From NCBI RefSeq assembly GCF_008370685.1, contig NZ_VTZU01000020.1, forward strand, positions 1 to 64,000: 64,000 bases of DNA. The letters are read 5' to 3'. Shown in pieces: positions 19,328 through 28,901 of the stretch. A program made the position numbers and the translations under genes. The notes beneath the pieces are model-generated. The model saw only the letters and a list, made by a program, of their open reading frames with translations, did no database searches and was not told the DNA's origin. Each line of letters opens with the position of its first letter. The first letter of the stretch is position 1. The stretch is from Aquimarina sp. RZ0. GTDB taxonomy: Bacteria > Bacteroidota > Bacteroidia > Flavobacteriales > Flavobacteriaceae.

Positions 19328-21964
19328 ATGAGATTTACATCATCAAAAAACGGTTTATTTTTCTTAAGTTTTCTTTTTATCATTGGTATCGGAATCCAGG
19401 ATATAGAAGCACAAAAGAAGAAAAAGAAAAAATCAAAAAAAGGAAAAACTGAACAAGTAGATGCTTCTAAAAATAAGTCTAAAGAAAAGTCTGTAGAGGA
19501 GCTGATTAAAAAAAGTAAAAAAATCGAAGGGTTATTCACTATCTATCGTGATACCATTGATGGCACTACAAAAATGTTAATCAATAAGGAACAAATAGGC
19601 AGAGAGTTTATTTATTTTAGTCAGATTTCTGATGGCGTATTAGAAGCTGGCACTTTTAGAGGTGCGTATCTCGATAATAAGGTTTTTAAAATCGAAAAAC
19701 ATTATAATAAAATTGAATTTGTTACTCAGAATGCTTCACATTACTTTGATAAAAACAGTGCACTATCCAAAGCTTCAGAAGCTAATATTAGTGAAGGAAT
19801 CATGGCTAGTTTAAAAATCGAAGCTCAAGATGAAGAGAAAGGACTGTATCTAATCAAATCTGATGATCTTTTTCTTAAAGAGACTTTTGAACAGATTAAA
19901 GCTCCTAATTTCCCCGGACAATCCCCATTTGCTTTTAAATTAGGTACACTAAGTAAGGAAAAGACAAAAATCAAGACGATCAAAAACTACCCAGAAAATA
20001 CAAATATTAATAGCCATTATGTATACTCTAAATCTTCTATACTCAATGGAGGGTCTAGTGCAGTATCTGATGGAAGAAACGTTACGATTAAGGTAGCGCA
20101 CAGTTTGATTGCCATGCCAGAGAATCAATATCTGCCCAGATTTGATGACCCTAGAATAGGCTATTTTTTTTCACAGGTTACTGATATGACTTCTACCAGC
20201 CCAACTCCTTATAGAGACCTTATCCATAGATGGAATCTGATTAAAAAAAATCCGGATCAGGCAATTTCTGAACCTGTAAAGCCTATAGAATGGTGGATAG
20301 AAAACACAACTCCGATAGAATTCAGAGAAACTATTAAAAATGCTGTTTTAGAATGGAATAAAGCATTCGAAAAAGCAGGCTTTAAAAATGCAATAGTAGT
20401 CAAGACACAACCAGATGATGCCGCATGGGATGCCGGAGATATCAGGTATAATGTATTAAGGTGGACATCCTCTCCCAGGCCTCCGTTTGGCGGATATGGT
20501 CCTAGTTTCGTAAATCCAAGAACTGGAGAAATTATGGGTGCCGATATTATGTTAGAATATACGTACCACACAAATCGCGTAAAGTATGACAGGTTGTTTA
20601 ACCTGACTGCCTATGATCAGGAAGAACCCACAAATTTTCCTATAGCCAATACCGACAAGAATTTATACTGCTCATATGGACATCTCATGCAGGAAAATTC
20701 GCTATTCGGACAAGCAGTTCTTGCTGCTACCGGTGCTAATGACAATGAAATGAAAGGTATGCGTATGGAAGCTATGAAAGAGCTTATTATGCATGAAGTA
20801 GGGCACACCCTAGGGCTCAACCACAATATGAAAGCTAGTCAGCTTTTCTCTCCAGAACAATTAAATGATCCTGATTTTATTAAAGGAAAGTGTCTTACTG
20901 GTTCTGTTATGGATTATACTGCAATTAATGTTGCCAATAACAAATTAAACCAAGGGCACTATTTTTCTACCACTGTAGGTCCCTATGATGAATGGGCAAT
21001 TCAATATGGATATACTCCTGTAGCAGCTGAAAGTGAATTAGAAAAAATTGCAAATCAATCGCATAAACCAGAACTAATCTTTGGTAATGATGCAGATGAT
21101 ATGCGCTCACCAGGTAAAGCAATCGATCCAAGAGTTATGATTGGAGATATGTCTAATGATCAGATTACCTATTCAATCAACAGAATGAAGTTGGTCAATG
21201 ATATGATGGGTAAAATAAAATCAAAATTTAGTAAAAAAGGACAGTCTTATCAGGAGCTGAGACAAGCTTATTATATCCTACGAGGGCAGTATGCAAATGC
21301 AGGAAATGTGATCTCCAGATTTATTGGTGGTGTCTATGTTGACAGAAGTATAGCTGGACAAGATCCTATTGCTAAACCTTTCACTCCTGTTAGCTACGAA
21401 GACCAGAAAAAAGCTATGAACGCACTTGATACATATATATTTGCGCCAGATGCTTATAAAGCCCCTAACGATCTTTATAAATATATCGCTATGCAGCGAC
21501 GAGGATTTAATTTTTTTAGAGGACCAGAAGATCCTAAAATCCATGAATTAGTATTAGGAAATCAAAAAAGAATCTTAGATCATATTTTGCACCCTAATAC
21601 ATTACAGCGTATTACAGATTCTGAATTATATGGAAACACCTACAAATTATCCGAATTTATGACTGACCTCAACACGGCCATATTCCAGAAGGATATTACT
21701 GGTTCTATAAATACTTTTAGACAAAATTTACAGCTAGAATATACTAAAAGGCTTATCAATATTGTAGCCAATTCTAACGCTGGTAAAAGTTCAAAATCAA
21801 CTACCAGAAGTCCACAATACACCTATGCCTCAAAATCAATGGCATTATATAATCTAAAAAGAATAAAATCAAAGGTATCGAATGGAACAGGAGATACACT
21901 TACAAAAGCCCATAAGGATCATTTAAAAACATTGATTAGCAATACTGTTGAAGATATCAAATAA
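19328..21964 (+). CDS. zinc-dependent metalloprotease (DUF5117/DUF5118 type)
   Basis: The 878-residue exported protein has a signal peptide (LFFLSFLFIIGIGIQDIEAQ) followed by a strongly basic KKKKKKSKKGK stretch. The zinc site is clear at about residue 488 (HEVGHTLGLNHN, the metzincin pattern HExxHxxGxxH), followed by a Met-turn region (GSVMDYTAINV). The N-terminal 300 residues match the DUF5117/5118 regions that precede this protease domain in Bacteroidota proteins. It probably cleaves proteins or peptides in the periplasm or outside the cell. The start ATG at 19328 is chosen because it begins the signal peptide. A strong terminator follows at 21995. Confidence 0.9.
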   Translation: MRFTSSKNGLFFLSFLFIIGIGIQDIEAQKKKKKKSKKGKTEQVDASKNKSKEKSVEELIKKSKKIEGLFTIYRDTIDGTTKMLINKEQIGREFIYFSQISDGVLEAGTFRGAYLDNKVFKIEKHYNKIEFVTQNASHYFDKNSALSKASEANISEGIMASLKIEAQDEEKGLYLIKSDDLFLKETFEQIKAPNFPGQSPFAFKLGTLSKEKTKIKTIKNYPENTNINSHYVYSKSSILNGGSSAVSDGRNVTIKVAHSLIAMPENQYLPRFDDPRIGYFFSQVTDMTSTSPTPYRDLIHRWNLIKKNPDQAISEPVKPIEWWIENTTPIEFRETIKNAVLEWNKAFEKAGFKNAIVVKTQPDDAAWDAGDIRYNVLRWTSSPRPPFGGYGPSFVNPRTGEIMGADIMLEYTYHTNRVKYDRLFNLTAYDQEEPTNFPIANTDKNLYCSYGHLMQENSLFGQAVLAATGANDNEMKGMRMEAMKELIMHEVGHTLGLNHNMKASQLFSPEQLNDPDFIKGKCLTGSVMDYTAINVANNKLNQGHYFSTTVGPYDEWAIQYGYTPVAAESELEKIANQSHKPELIFGNDADDMRSPGKAIDPRVMIGDMSNDQITYSINRMKLVNDMMGKIKSKFSKKGQSYQELRQAYYILRGQYANAGNVISRFIGGVYVDRSIAGQDPIAKPFTPVSYEDQKKAMNALDTYIFAPDAYKAPNDLYKYIAMQRRGFNFFRGPEDPKIHELVLGNQKRILDHILHPNTLQRITDSELYGNTYKLSEFMTDLNTAIFQKDITGSINTFRQNLQLEYTKRLINIVANSNAGKSSKSTTRSPQYTYASKSMALYNLKRIKSKVSNGTGDTLTKAHKDHLKTLISNTVEDIK

Positions 21965-21994
21965 TAATAATAATAATACCATTTTTTTGTGTAC

Positions 21995-22032
21995 AAGGAC
22001 TGATTATTCTAATAATCAGTCCTTATTTTTTT
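21995..22032 (+). terminator. intrinsic terminator
   Basis: A 14-bp perfect stem (AAGGACTGATTATT / AATAATCAGTCCTT) with a two-base loop is followed by ATTTTTTT. It ends the metalloprotease transcript. Confidence 0.9.
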
Positions 22033-22180
22033 ACAAAAAATACACGAATTTTGGCCATATATTCTAAATCGACTAAAAACAACCAGGTTTTATGAATCTT
22101 TATATAATTTTACTAGATACTTACTTTGTTAAATAGTAAGTTTATAACTGAAAAAATTAAATTTTTAACCAAACCAACAA

Positions 22181-23035
22181 ATGAAAAAGATAACCTTGCT
22201 CATTAATTGTCCTGATAAAAAGGGAATTATCGCCACGGTCACTAATTTTATAGTAAATAAAAAAGGAAACACTGTTTATATTGAGCAACATATTGATAGA
22301 GAATTAGGTGAGTTTTTTATGCGCTTAGAATGTGAGTTTGATGAGGATGAAGAAAAACTCGCATTATTCAAAGATTCTTTTAATAAGGTGGTTGCAGATA
22401 ATTACAATATGCATTGGGAAATGTATAATTCTGAAAAAAAACCTAAGATGGCCCTTTTCGTTTCTAAATACGACCATTGTCTTTATGATATTTTAGGGAG
22501 ATATGCCTCTGGAGAGCTTAAGGTAAAGATACCTGTTATTATTAGTAATCATGTAGATCTAAAACCTATCGCACATAGTTTTAACATCCCTTTTAAACAT
22601 ATTCCGGTAACCAAAGAAAATAAGGCACAAGCAGAAATAGAGCAATTAGCATTGTTAAAAGAACATAAGATAGATTTTATTGTATTAGCAAGGTATATGC
22701 AGATATTATCCCCTAATTTTGTAGATCAGTTTCCTAATGCAATTATAAATATCCATCATTCTTTCCTACCCGCTTTCCCTGGAGCCAAACCCTATCATTC
22801 TGCGTACAAACGTGGGGTAAAAATTATCGGGGCTACCAGCCATTATGTAACCTCTGATCTGGATGAAGGCCCTATTATCGAGCAGGAAATAGTACGAGTA
22901 TCTCACATACATAATGTTCAGGATTTTATTCTAAAAGGTCGGGATTTGGAAAAAATCGTATTATCCAGAGCAATTAAACATCATATAGAAAGAAAGGTTC
23001 TGGTATATAGCAATAAAACTGTGATTTTTTCATAA
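22181..23035 (+). CDS. purU: formyltetrahydrofolate deformylase
   Basis: The 284-residue protein has an N-terminal ACT domain (LLINCPDKKGIIATVTNFI) and a C-terminal formyltransferase-fold catalytic domain. The active-site segment IINIHHSFLPAFPGAKPYH carries the conserved Asn and His, and the Asp is in TSDLDEGPIIEQE. It hydrolyses 10-formyl-THF to THF and formate in the cytoplasm, balancing one-carbon pools and feeding purT-type purine synthesis. The length is typical. It is a single gene with a 216-base leader after the terminator of the upstream gene. Confidence 0.95.
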   Translation: MKKITLLINCPDKKGIIATVTNFIVNKKGNTVYIEQHIDRELGEFFMRLECEFDEDEEKLALFKDSFNKVVADNYNMHWEMYNSEKKPKMALFVSKYDHCLYDILGRYASGELKVKIPVIISNHVDLKPIAHSFNIPFKHIPVTKENKAQAEIEQLALLKEHKIDFIVLARYMQILSPNFVDQFPNAIINIHHSFLPAFPGAKPYHSAYKRGVKIIGATSHYVTSDLDEGPIIEQEIVRVSHIHNVQDFILKGRDLEKIVLSRAIKHHIERKVLVYSNKTVIFS

Positions 23036-23201
23036 TAGATTTACTTCATAACTATTGCGTGTATGTTTATCTATTATATGTCTATTTATTTTATGACTTG
23101 AAAACTAGATAACATTTACCTTTTAACCTTAATAATCTGGCTTTTGTAGATTTTCATTCATTTTTAAAGAAAATAATTAAAAGAGATCGTTTTTAAAAAA
23201 T

Positions 23202-23209
23202 TAACTTTG
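23202..23209 (+). promoter_or_regulatory. -7 element TAACTTTG
   Basis: A perfect TAnnTTTG match lies 45 bases before the ATG of the DUF4197 gene. No obvious TTG is present at -33. Confidence 0.45.
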
Positions 23210-23253
23210 ACTTCATATTAAATCATTTATTATTACAAATCTGACAAGAAATC

Positions 23254-23973
23254 ATGAACAGAATTTTTATAGTACTCGTTATTTTTCAATTAGTAAGTTG
23301 TGCAGAATTGCAGCAGGTAATAGAAAGTCTTCCTCAGGAAACTACTGGAGCTATAGGTCTTAGTAATGTTGATATCGGTAATGGATTGAGACAGGCACTG
23401 GATAAAGGAATTGATAAGCAAGTAACAAAACTCACACAAAAAGATGGTTTCTTCAGAAATGAACTTGTCAAAATTGTACTCCCGGAAGAGTTGAGAAAAG
23501 TAGATAAAGCACTTAGAGATATTGGATTGAATAATCTGGCTGATGAAGGTCTAAAAGTTCTGAATCGAGCGGCAGAAGACGCCGTAAAAGAAGCAACTCC
23601 TATTTTTGTAAATGCTGTAAAACAAATCACTTTTAATGATGCTAAACAAATTCTGTTGGGAGATCAGAATGCAGCAACTCAGTACCTTCAAAAAGGAACG
23701 AACACTGCTCTTTATGGGAAATTTAATCCTGTAATCGATAAATCTCTTTCTAAAGTTGGTGCTGATAGAGTATGGACAAATATTATTAAAAAATATAATG
23801 CTATCCCTTTTACCAAAAAAGTTAATGCTGATCTTACTGACTATGTTACAGGTGAGGCTCTCAAAGGTGTTTACAAAATGATTGCTATAGAAGAAGTGGA
23901 GATTAGAACAAAATTAAGCTCCAGAACCACGGATTTACTAAGAAAAGTATTTGCACTTCAGGACAGAAAATAA
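23254..23973 (+). CDS. DUF4197 family lipoprotein
   Basis: The 239-residue protein has a short lipoprotein signal (FIVLVIFQLVSC, lipobox L-V-S-C) and a helical DUF4197 body: LSNVDIGNGLRQALDKGIDK, ITFNDAKQILLGDQNAATQY, and the C-terminal LTDYVTGEALKGVYKMIAIEE segment. The family is common in Bacteroidota and Proteobacteria and has no proven function. The product is probably anchored in the periplasmic leaflet. It is a single gene behind a TAACTTTG promoter box. Confidence 0.85.
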   Translation: MNRIFIVLVIFQLVSCAELQQVIESLPQETTGAIGLSNVDIGNGLRQALDKGIDKQVTKLTQKDGFFRNELVKIVLPEELRKVDKALRDIGLNNLADEGLKVLNRAAEDAVKEATPIFVNAVKQITFNDAKQILLGDQNAATQYLQKGTNTALYGKFNPVIDKSLSKVGADRVWTNIIKKYNAIPFTKKVNADLTDYVTGEALKGVYKMIAIEEVEIRTKLSSRTTDLLRKVFALQDRK

Positions 23974-24091
23974 ATAAGTTAGTTAATATCGACCTGTGTT
24001 TTTTCTGAATTCTCAGGTAGTCTCACGAGAAAGATTCTGATTTAATAATCCATTTTAGAATAAAAAATATTTCCCGAACCTGAATGTATCG

Positions 24092-24116
24092 CCTGCTACA
24101 GGCACAAAATAGCAGG
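24092..24116. other. short hairpin in the gap after the DUF4197 gene
   Basis: CCTGCTA (24092-24098) pairs with TAGCAGG (24110-24116) around an 11-base loop. There is no T-run, so it is not an obvious terminator, and its role is unknown. Confidence 0.3.
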
Positions 24117-24176
24117 TAGGATTATATTTACATTTTTTAGCATCTTATTAAACTAACCTTAACTCGTTATTAAGAG

Positions 24177-24204
24177 TTGTTTTCGGGTATAACTAATACC
24201 TTTG
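24177..24204 (+). promoter_or_regulatory. Bacteroidetes-type promoter TTG-N17-TACCTTTG
   Basis: TTG at 24177-24179 and TACCTTTG at 24197-24204 match both boxes of the flavobacterial housekeeping promoter at normal spacing. They place transcription start about 15 bases before the ATG at 24226. This also excludes a start at the upstream TTG at 24202, which overlaps the -7 box. Confidence 0.7.
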
Positions 24205-24225
24205 TCAAAAAGAAGGGAAAAAACC

Positions 24226-24399
24226 ATGTATCACTTATTAAAAGGTAAAACGGAACTGGAACGACTACAGAAGCAATATTCCAAAATGATGAAAAATGCT
24301 TATGAATTAGCATTAAAGGATAAAACTAAAAGTGATGATCTTCACGAAAAAGCCAGTAAAATTTTAATAGAAATTAAAAAAATAGAGCATCAGGCATAA
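24226..24399 (+). CDS. Lacal_2735 family small protein
   Basis: The product is a 57-residue charged helical protein (MYHLLKGKTELERLQKQYSK..., ending EIKKIEHQA) that matches the Lacal_2735 family of short Flavobacteriia proteins of unknown role. A GAAGGGA ribosome-binding-like stretch sits directly before this ATG. The frame extends upstream to a TTG at 24202, but that codon lies in the promoter. It probably forms a coiled coil or helical hairpin in the cytoplasm. Confidence 0.8.
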   Translation: MYHLLKGKTELERLQKQYSKMMKNAYELALKDKTKSDDLHEKASKILIEIKKIEHQA

Positions 24400-24413
24400 A
24401 GTTACTATTGATT

Positions 24414-25199
24414 TTATTTTTTTAGTTGGTGTATAAACGATATTGAGTGTTTATTAAATATTTCTGGTTGTTCTATATTCACTACATGACCAGAGTTTTG
24501 AACTATATACAGATTAGAAAATGTATGTATAGAAACGATTTTCTCTATAGATGGTAAAAAGAGGTAATCCTCTTCCCCCATAACATAAAGGGTAGGTATT
24601 TTGATATCTTTATCTCTAAAAAAGCGTAATAAAGGATTAATTTCTGATGTTAATCGAAACCACCTGATAAACTCTTTTTGATATAATTTTTTGGCCTCAT
24701 TCGCAAAAAGCAACCTTGATTGCTTGTGATTTTTTTTTGGCATTATTATAAAAGCAAAAAGCTTATATAAAACCATATACGGAACCACAGATTTAAAAAC
24801 AACTCCTAGTTTCATTAACACTTGAGATCTAAGATTTAATTTCATGATTGCGCCACCCATAATCATACTATCCACACGGTCAGGATGTCTTTCTGCCAGA
24901 TTTCTTATCAATATAGTCCCTAAGGATATCCCAACAAAGTGGGAAGAGGTGATATCCTCTTTATTGATCACTGCTACAATATCTTCTGTAATACAATCAA
25001 AAGTGTATTTTGTATTAAAAGCATCCTTAAAGGCTAACTTAGATTTTCCGTGACCTCTCAGATCTAATAATAAGACATTAAAATATTTTCTGAATTCTCT
25101 AATCTGCTTAAACCATATTGAAGAACTTCCTCCTGCTCCGTGAACAAAAGTTACCCAATCTTTACTTTCAGGATGATGATATAAGGAATAGTTAAGCAT
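24414..25199 (-). CDS. alpha/beta hydrolase
   Basis: The 261-residue cytoplasmic protein has the classical fold markers: oxyanion HGAGGSSSIW, LLLDLRGHGKSK, nucleophile elbow FVGISLGTILIRNLA (G-x-S-x-G), acid region TLYVMGEEDYLFLP, and the catalytic His in VQNSGHVVNIEQPEIF. The triad is complete, so it should be an active esterase, lipase-like or C-C hydrolase; the substrate is not predictable. It converges on the Lacal_2735 gene with a 14-base gap. It is probably transcribed together with, or just after, the BtuF-like gene 75 bases upstream. Confidence 0.88.
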   Translation of the reverse strand: MLNYSLYHHPESKDWVTFVHGAGGSSSIWFKQIREFRKYFNVLLLDLRGHGKSKLAFKDAFNTKYTFDCITEDIVAVINKEDITSSHFVGISLGTILIRNLAERHPDRVDSMIMGGAIMKLNLRSQVLMKLGVVFKSVVPYMVLYKLFAFIIMPKKNHKQSRLLFANEAKKLYQKEFIRWFRLTSEINPLLRFFRDKDIKIPTLYVMGEEDYLFLPSIEKIVSIHTFSNLYIVQNSGHVVNIEQPEIFNKHSISFIHQLKK

Positions 25200-25273
25200 A
25201 CACGGTTTAGAATCACAAAAATAGCAACTTATATCTTATAAAAAAGTGTACTTAACAATTTTTAATGAACTGT

Positions 25274-26071
25274 TCAATCAACTATATCTTTATGAAGCGT
25301 TCTAAAATAGGCAAACGCATCTACCAACCTAGAACCATACCAGGAAAAATATTCTCCATTTACCAGAATTACTTTTGTATCAGGAAGTATTACTTTTAGC
25401 TCATCAATATGTTTTTGAGCAAAGGGAAAGGGTTCTGAAGACAATAATATAAGATCCAGTTCTTTTAGGTTTGTTAACTTATCTTCAGAAACTTCTGGAT
25501 ACCGGTTTTGGCTTTCGAAATAATTAACAAAGCCATTTATTTGTAGCATATGTGTAATAAATGTATTAGCTCCTGCAACCATCCACGGTTTGCGCCATAT
25601 AAAGTATGCTACCTTTTTATCAGAACTGTTTTTTACAAAGTTTTTAAACGAATTTAATTCGGTATAAATAGTAGTGACTAATTGTGCTGCTTTAACTCGT
25701 CTTTCAAAAATCTCTCCATATTGTCCTATCATCTCTATTGCATCCTCTATCGATTCTATATCCGATACATGTACCGGATATTTCTTTTCCAGTGTTTCTA
25801 CAATTTCTTTTGTATTCTCTTCTTTATTACACAAAATGATACTCGGCATTACCTGATCTATTTTGGTATAATCTACTTTTTTGGTACCTCCAACGATCAC
25901 TTTTTCCTTCCTTATTTTCGCCGGGTGCACACAAAATCGGGTTATACCTACAATAAAATCAGACAAACCTAGCGCTACTAGCAATTCTGTTTGGGAAGGC
26001 ACTAATGATATGATGCGACACGGTACTTTTGTATCAATAAAAGCCCTTCCTATTTGATCTGAACGAATCAT
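25274..26071 (-). CDS. BtuF-like helical-backbone metal receptor without signal peptide
   Basis: The 265-residue protein of the periplasmic-binding-protein type III fold starts CRIISLVPSQTELLVALGLSD, with FVGITRFCVHPAKI and IDQVMPSIILCNKEENTKE later, as in BtuF/TroA-like cobalamin or siderophore receptors. It lacks a signal peptide, so unlike transport receptors it would remain in the cytoplasm. This short, leaderless type is common in flavobacteria and annotated as a cobalamin- or metal-binding protein. No ABC permease or ATPase is adjacent. Confidence 0.8.
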   Translation of the reverse strand: MIRSDQIGRAFIDTKVPCRIISLVPSQTELLVALGLSDFIVGITRFCVHPAKIRKEKVIVGGTKKVDYTKIDQVMPSIILCNKEENTKEIVETLEKKYPVHVSDIESIEDAIEMIGQYGEIFERRVKAAQLVTTIYTELNSFKNFVKNSSDKKVAYFIWRKPWMVAGANTFITHMLQINGFVNYFESQNRYPEVSEDKLTNLKELDLILLSSEPFPFAQKHIDELKVILPDTKVILVNGEYFSWYGSRLVDAFAYFRTLHKDIVD

Positions 26072-26174
26072 AAAAAAATTATAAATATCTTAAAACTAAA
26101 CACTTAATAATAGGAATTTCTGAAAATTTTCCCTATATTATGGGGAATATTAATAATTTTAAATATTTGGGGCT

Positions 26175-26291
26175 ATGAGTTTAGTATTACTTAACATTAT
26201 CAGTTACGGCGTTGTTGCATTTTTTGCATCTTTTATTTCTTATGGACTTGTTGGATATGCAAAACAAGTTTTTAAAGCTAATAGACGCTAA
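26175..26291 (+). CDS. 38-residue single-pass membrane protein
   Basis: The small frame ATG-AGT-TTA encodes MSLVLLNIISYGVVAFFASF and then a basic tail ending KQVFKANRR, one hydrophobic helix with a positive C-terminus. It lies between the BtuF-like gene and pyrF on the opposite strand. A GGGGCT stretch precedes the ATG. The composition is unlike random AT-rich sequence. Its function is unknown. Confidence 0.5.
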   Translation: MSLVLLNIISYGVVAFFASFISYGLVGYAKQVFKANRR

Positions 26292-26339
26292 TTTTTTAAT
26301 ATTTAAAAAAACAGAGGGAAATTATAATACAATTTCCCT

Positions 26340-27161
26340 CTATTTTTTTGGTGTTAAAATTTCTTCCATTTGCTGTTGTAATTCCTTTGCCTTTTCTTCT
26401 GCCTTACTATCAAAGTCTAATCCATCTGATGCATATATAATTCCTCTGGAGGAATTAATTAACAAACCTATTTGATCATTCATTCCATACGTACATACAT
26501 CTTGCAGATTTCCTCCCTGAGCACCTACTCCGGGAACCAATAAAAAACTATCTGGAATTATCTTTCTAATATCTACCAGATACTTTGCTTTGGTTGCTCC
26601 CACAACATACATCAGGTTTTCTGATTTATTCCAGCTTTTGGAGGTTTCTAATACTTCTTTATACACCTCCTTACCATCGATTTTCTTTGTCTGAAAATCA
26701 AAAGCTCCCTGATTCGATGTTAATGCCAATAAGATAGTATGTTTGTTGTCAAAAGCTAAAAATGGTTCTACTGAGTCTTTTCCCATATAAGGAGCGATGG
26801 TTACAGAATCAAATTCGAGATCTTCAAAAAAAGCCTTGGCGTACATCGTACTGGTATTCCCAATATCTCCTCGTTTGGCATCAGCGATTGTAAAAATTTC
26901 AGGATAGTTGGCATTTAGATATTGTATTGTCTTTTCCAAAGATTTCCAACCTTTAATACCATAGGCTTCATAAAAAGCAATATTAGGCTTATAGGCTACC
27001 GCCAGGTGATGGGTGGCGTCAATAATTTTTTTATTAAATTCGAAAATCGGGTCTTCAACTGTTAACAAATGTTTTGGTATTTTTTCTAAATCTACATCCA
27101 GTCCTATACATAGGAAAGACTTTTTTTTCTTGATTTGACCAACAAGTTCCCGGGTCGTCAT
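26340..27161 (-). CDS. pyrF: orotidine 5'-phosphate decarboxylase
   Basis: The 273-residue product is the long (type 2) OMP decarboxylase. [17 protein letters not shown] begins the barrel, the catalytic core [17 protein letters not shown] holds the conserved D-x-K-x-x-D, and [10 protein letters not shown] and [12 protein letters not shown] bind phosphate. It performs the last step of UMP synthesis in the cytoplasm. The upstream minus-strand dehydrogenase gene ends 28 bases before its start, so the two are probably co-transcribed. Confidence 0.95.
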   Translation of the reverse strand: MTTRELVGQIKKKKSFLCIGLDVDLEKIPKHLLTVEDPIFEFNKKIIDATHHLAVAYKPNIAFYEAYGIKGWKSLEKTIQYLNANYPEIFTIADAKRGDIGNTSTMYAKAFFEDLEFDSVTIAPYMGKDSVEPFLAFDNKHTILLALTSNQGAFDFQTKKIDGKEVYKEVLETSKSWNKSENLMYVVGATKAKYLVDIRKIIPDSFLLVPGVGAQGGNLQDVCTYGMNDQIGLLINSSRGIIYASDGLDFDSKAEEKAKELQQQMEEILTPKK

Positions 27162-27189
27162 ATTTTTATATAATTTGTTATGTATTATC

Positions 27190-28398
27190 TTATTCTTTTC
27201 CGTCTACATATGCTTGCAGATATGCATATCTGGCGGTCAACTTACCATTTTTGGTCATTCTTGCCCGCTCTAAAACACCATCTGCATCATCATTAAAAAA
27301 AGCAGGAATTACGTGTTCTAAAAACATGGCGCCAAAACCTTCACTGGCATCTTTTGGTAATTCACAGGGTAAATTATCTACTGCCATTGCCACAATAGCT
27401 TCTGGTTCTCTGTAATCTACTTCTTCTTCTCTACCCGGATGATAACCATATATGGGATCAGCGATTGTAGAAGAACGAATCGTAGAAGCTACCGGACCAT
27501 CAATATCACAAGACACATCTGCTATTATTTTAATATTAAACTGTTCTGATTTAGCATCTTCTCTTGTAAAAATAAATGGTGCACCTTCTCCAAAAAAATG
27601 TCCGGCAATATACATATCACTAACTTTTGCAAACTTCATAAAATCACTTTCATATTCTTTTGCATTGAGGTAGAAATCATTTTTACCTAATTGCTGTCCA
27701 TCTTTTCGCTTATTATAGTCTAATACATCAATTTGCGTATATACGGGTTCATCATATTTTTTGGTAAGATATTCTTCTACAGTAACCTTTTTAATTCCCA
27801 TAGCATCCAGAATTTCTTTGGCACCACTCCCTACCTTACCAGTACCGGTAAGAACAATTTTTATGGCTGGTAATGTGATCTCTGATAATGTTGTTTCCAG
27901 TGCTTTCTGATCTGATAAGTTTTCTGCTTTAGGAAGCTCAAAACTATCATATGCAAGTCCGAAGGCTCTAAATCCATTATATGTACCTACAATACCAGCA
28001 TATTTACCAAAACCAATAAGTCTGAATCCTTTTTGATTAATAATCACTTCATGGTCATAGAGTTCGATATTTTTGTCCAGAATAGCCTTGAGTAATTCTC
28101 TATTGTACGGTTGTTTTTTAATCGTATGCGAAAAGAAAAAATACTTTTTATCAGGGATTAACGCAGCAACAGGAACTTCTTTTACCCCCAGTAAAACTTC
28201 GCAATCAGAAAGATCCTCTACAACTTCGAAACCTTTTTCCGTATATGCATCATCATTAAAAACTCTCACATCAGAACTTTCTACAACAAAAGAAGCTTCT
28301 GGAAATTGAGACACAGTGTCATTAAGACCTTTTGGAGAAAAAACTACCCGACGATCTGGCGGATTTTTTCGTTCTTTAAGAATCCCGAACTTGGTCAT
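27190..28398 (-). CDS. saccharopine/alanine-dehydrogenase-like NAD(P) oxidoreductase
   Basis: The 402-residue protein begins with an AlaDH/PNT-type N-terminal domain ([40 protein letters not shown]). It continues with a Rossmann segment ([20 protein letters not shown]) and a C-terminal region with [20 protein letters not shown]. This is the pattern of NAD-dependent saccharopine dehydrogenase (lysine-forming) and relatives. Flavobacterial members are usually annotated only as NAD(P)-dependent oxidoreductases. It may act in lysine metabolism; the substrate is unproven. It is divergent from ssrA and upstream of pyrF. Confidence 0.8.
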   Translation of the reverse strand: MTKFGILKERKNPPDRRVVFSPKGLNDTVSQFPEASFVVESSDVRVFNDDAYTEKGFEVVEDLSDCEVLLGVKEVPVAALIPDKKYFFFSHTIKKQPYNRELLKAILDKNIELYDHEVIINQKGFRLIGFGKYAGIVGTYNGFRAFGLAYDSFELPKAENLSDQKALETTLSEITLPAIKIVLTGTGKVGSGAKEILDAMGIKKVTVEEYLTKKYDEPVYTQIDVLDYNKRKDGQQLGKNDFYLNAKEYESDFMKFAKVSDMYIAGHFFGEGAPFIFTREDAKSEQFNIKIIADVSCDIDGPVASTIRSSTIADPIYGYHPGREEEVDYREPEAIVAMAVDNLPCELPKDASEGFGAMFLEHVIPAFFNDDADGVLERARMTKNGKLTARYAYLQAYVDGKE

Positions 28399-28458
28399 AT
28401 AATTATTGGTATATATATTGTTTATACAAAAGCGCGACTAAGATATGACAATTATGAT

Positions 28459-28466
28459 TATCTTTG
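28459..28466 (+). promoter_or_regulatory. ssrA promoter -7 element TATCTTTG
   Basis: A perfect TAnnTTTG box ends 33 bases before the mature tmRNA 5' end. This leaves room for a short 5' leader to be trimmed. No clear -33 TTG is present. Confidence 0.55.
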
Positions 28467-28499
28467 CACACCCAATTCTGAATTCAGAATTAAAAAAAT

Positions 28500-28901
28500 G
28501 GGGTCGACTGGTTTTGACAGCGAGATTAATGTGGTGGTAAGCACGCCGAGCTATGAGGTTAATGCTCGTTAATATCTACTTCACTTTTTTAAACGGCGAT
28601 TCTCAAGAATTTGCCATGGCTGCATAATCCGAACTATAGTAGGATAATGCCTCGGTTCGCAAGGCGAACAAGCTGGCTGTCTCTCAAAAGCCTTGGTTTA
28701 TGGCGATTGAATTAAAGACACCGTAAAAGTAGACCTAGAAACTGTAGGGTCTTGATACAGTTTTGAAATCAAATTGAGAATAAGCAGTGCGTTGGTAGTT
28801 TTTGGCCGGCAAGCTGACGAAAATCTAAACAAAAACTAAGCGTGTAGAAAGCTATTGAATTACTTGTTTGGACGAGGGTTCGAATCCCTCCGACTCCACC
28901 A
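28500..28901 (+). ncRNA. ssrA: transfer-messenger RNA
   Basis: The 5' end GGGGTCGACTGG and the 3' end GACTCC-A-CCA form a seven-base-pair acceptor stem. The T-arm GAGGGTTCGAATCCCTC is intact at 28875-28891. A reading frame at 28595-28627 ends in GCC-ATG-GCT-GCA-TAA and gives the tag GDSQEFAMAA, with the hydrophobic A-M-A-A end recognised by ClpXP-type proteases. The total length of about 400 bases is normal. The RNA rescues ribosomes stalled on broken messages. Its 3' end is overlapped on the opposite strand by the serine recombinase gene, marking an integration site. Confidence 0.95.

Noticed and set aside
28306..28572. 88-codon plus-strand frame crossing the ssrA 5' part
   Set aside because: It overlaps the N-terminal part of the dehydrogenase gene, the ssrA promoter and the mature tmRNA, so it is a chance frame.
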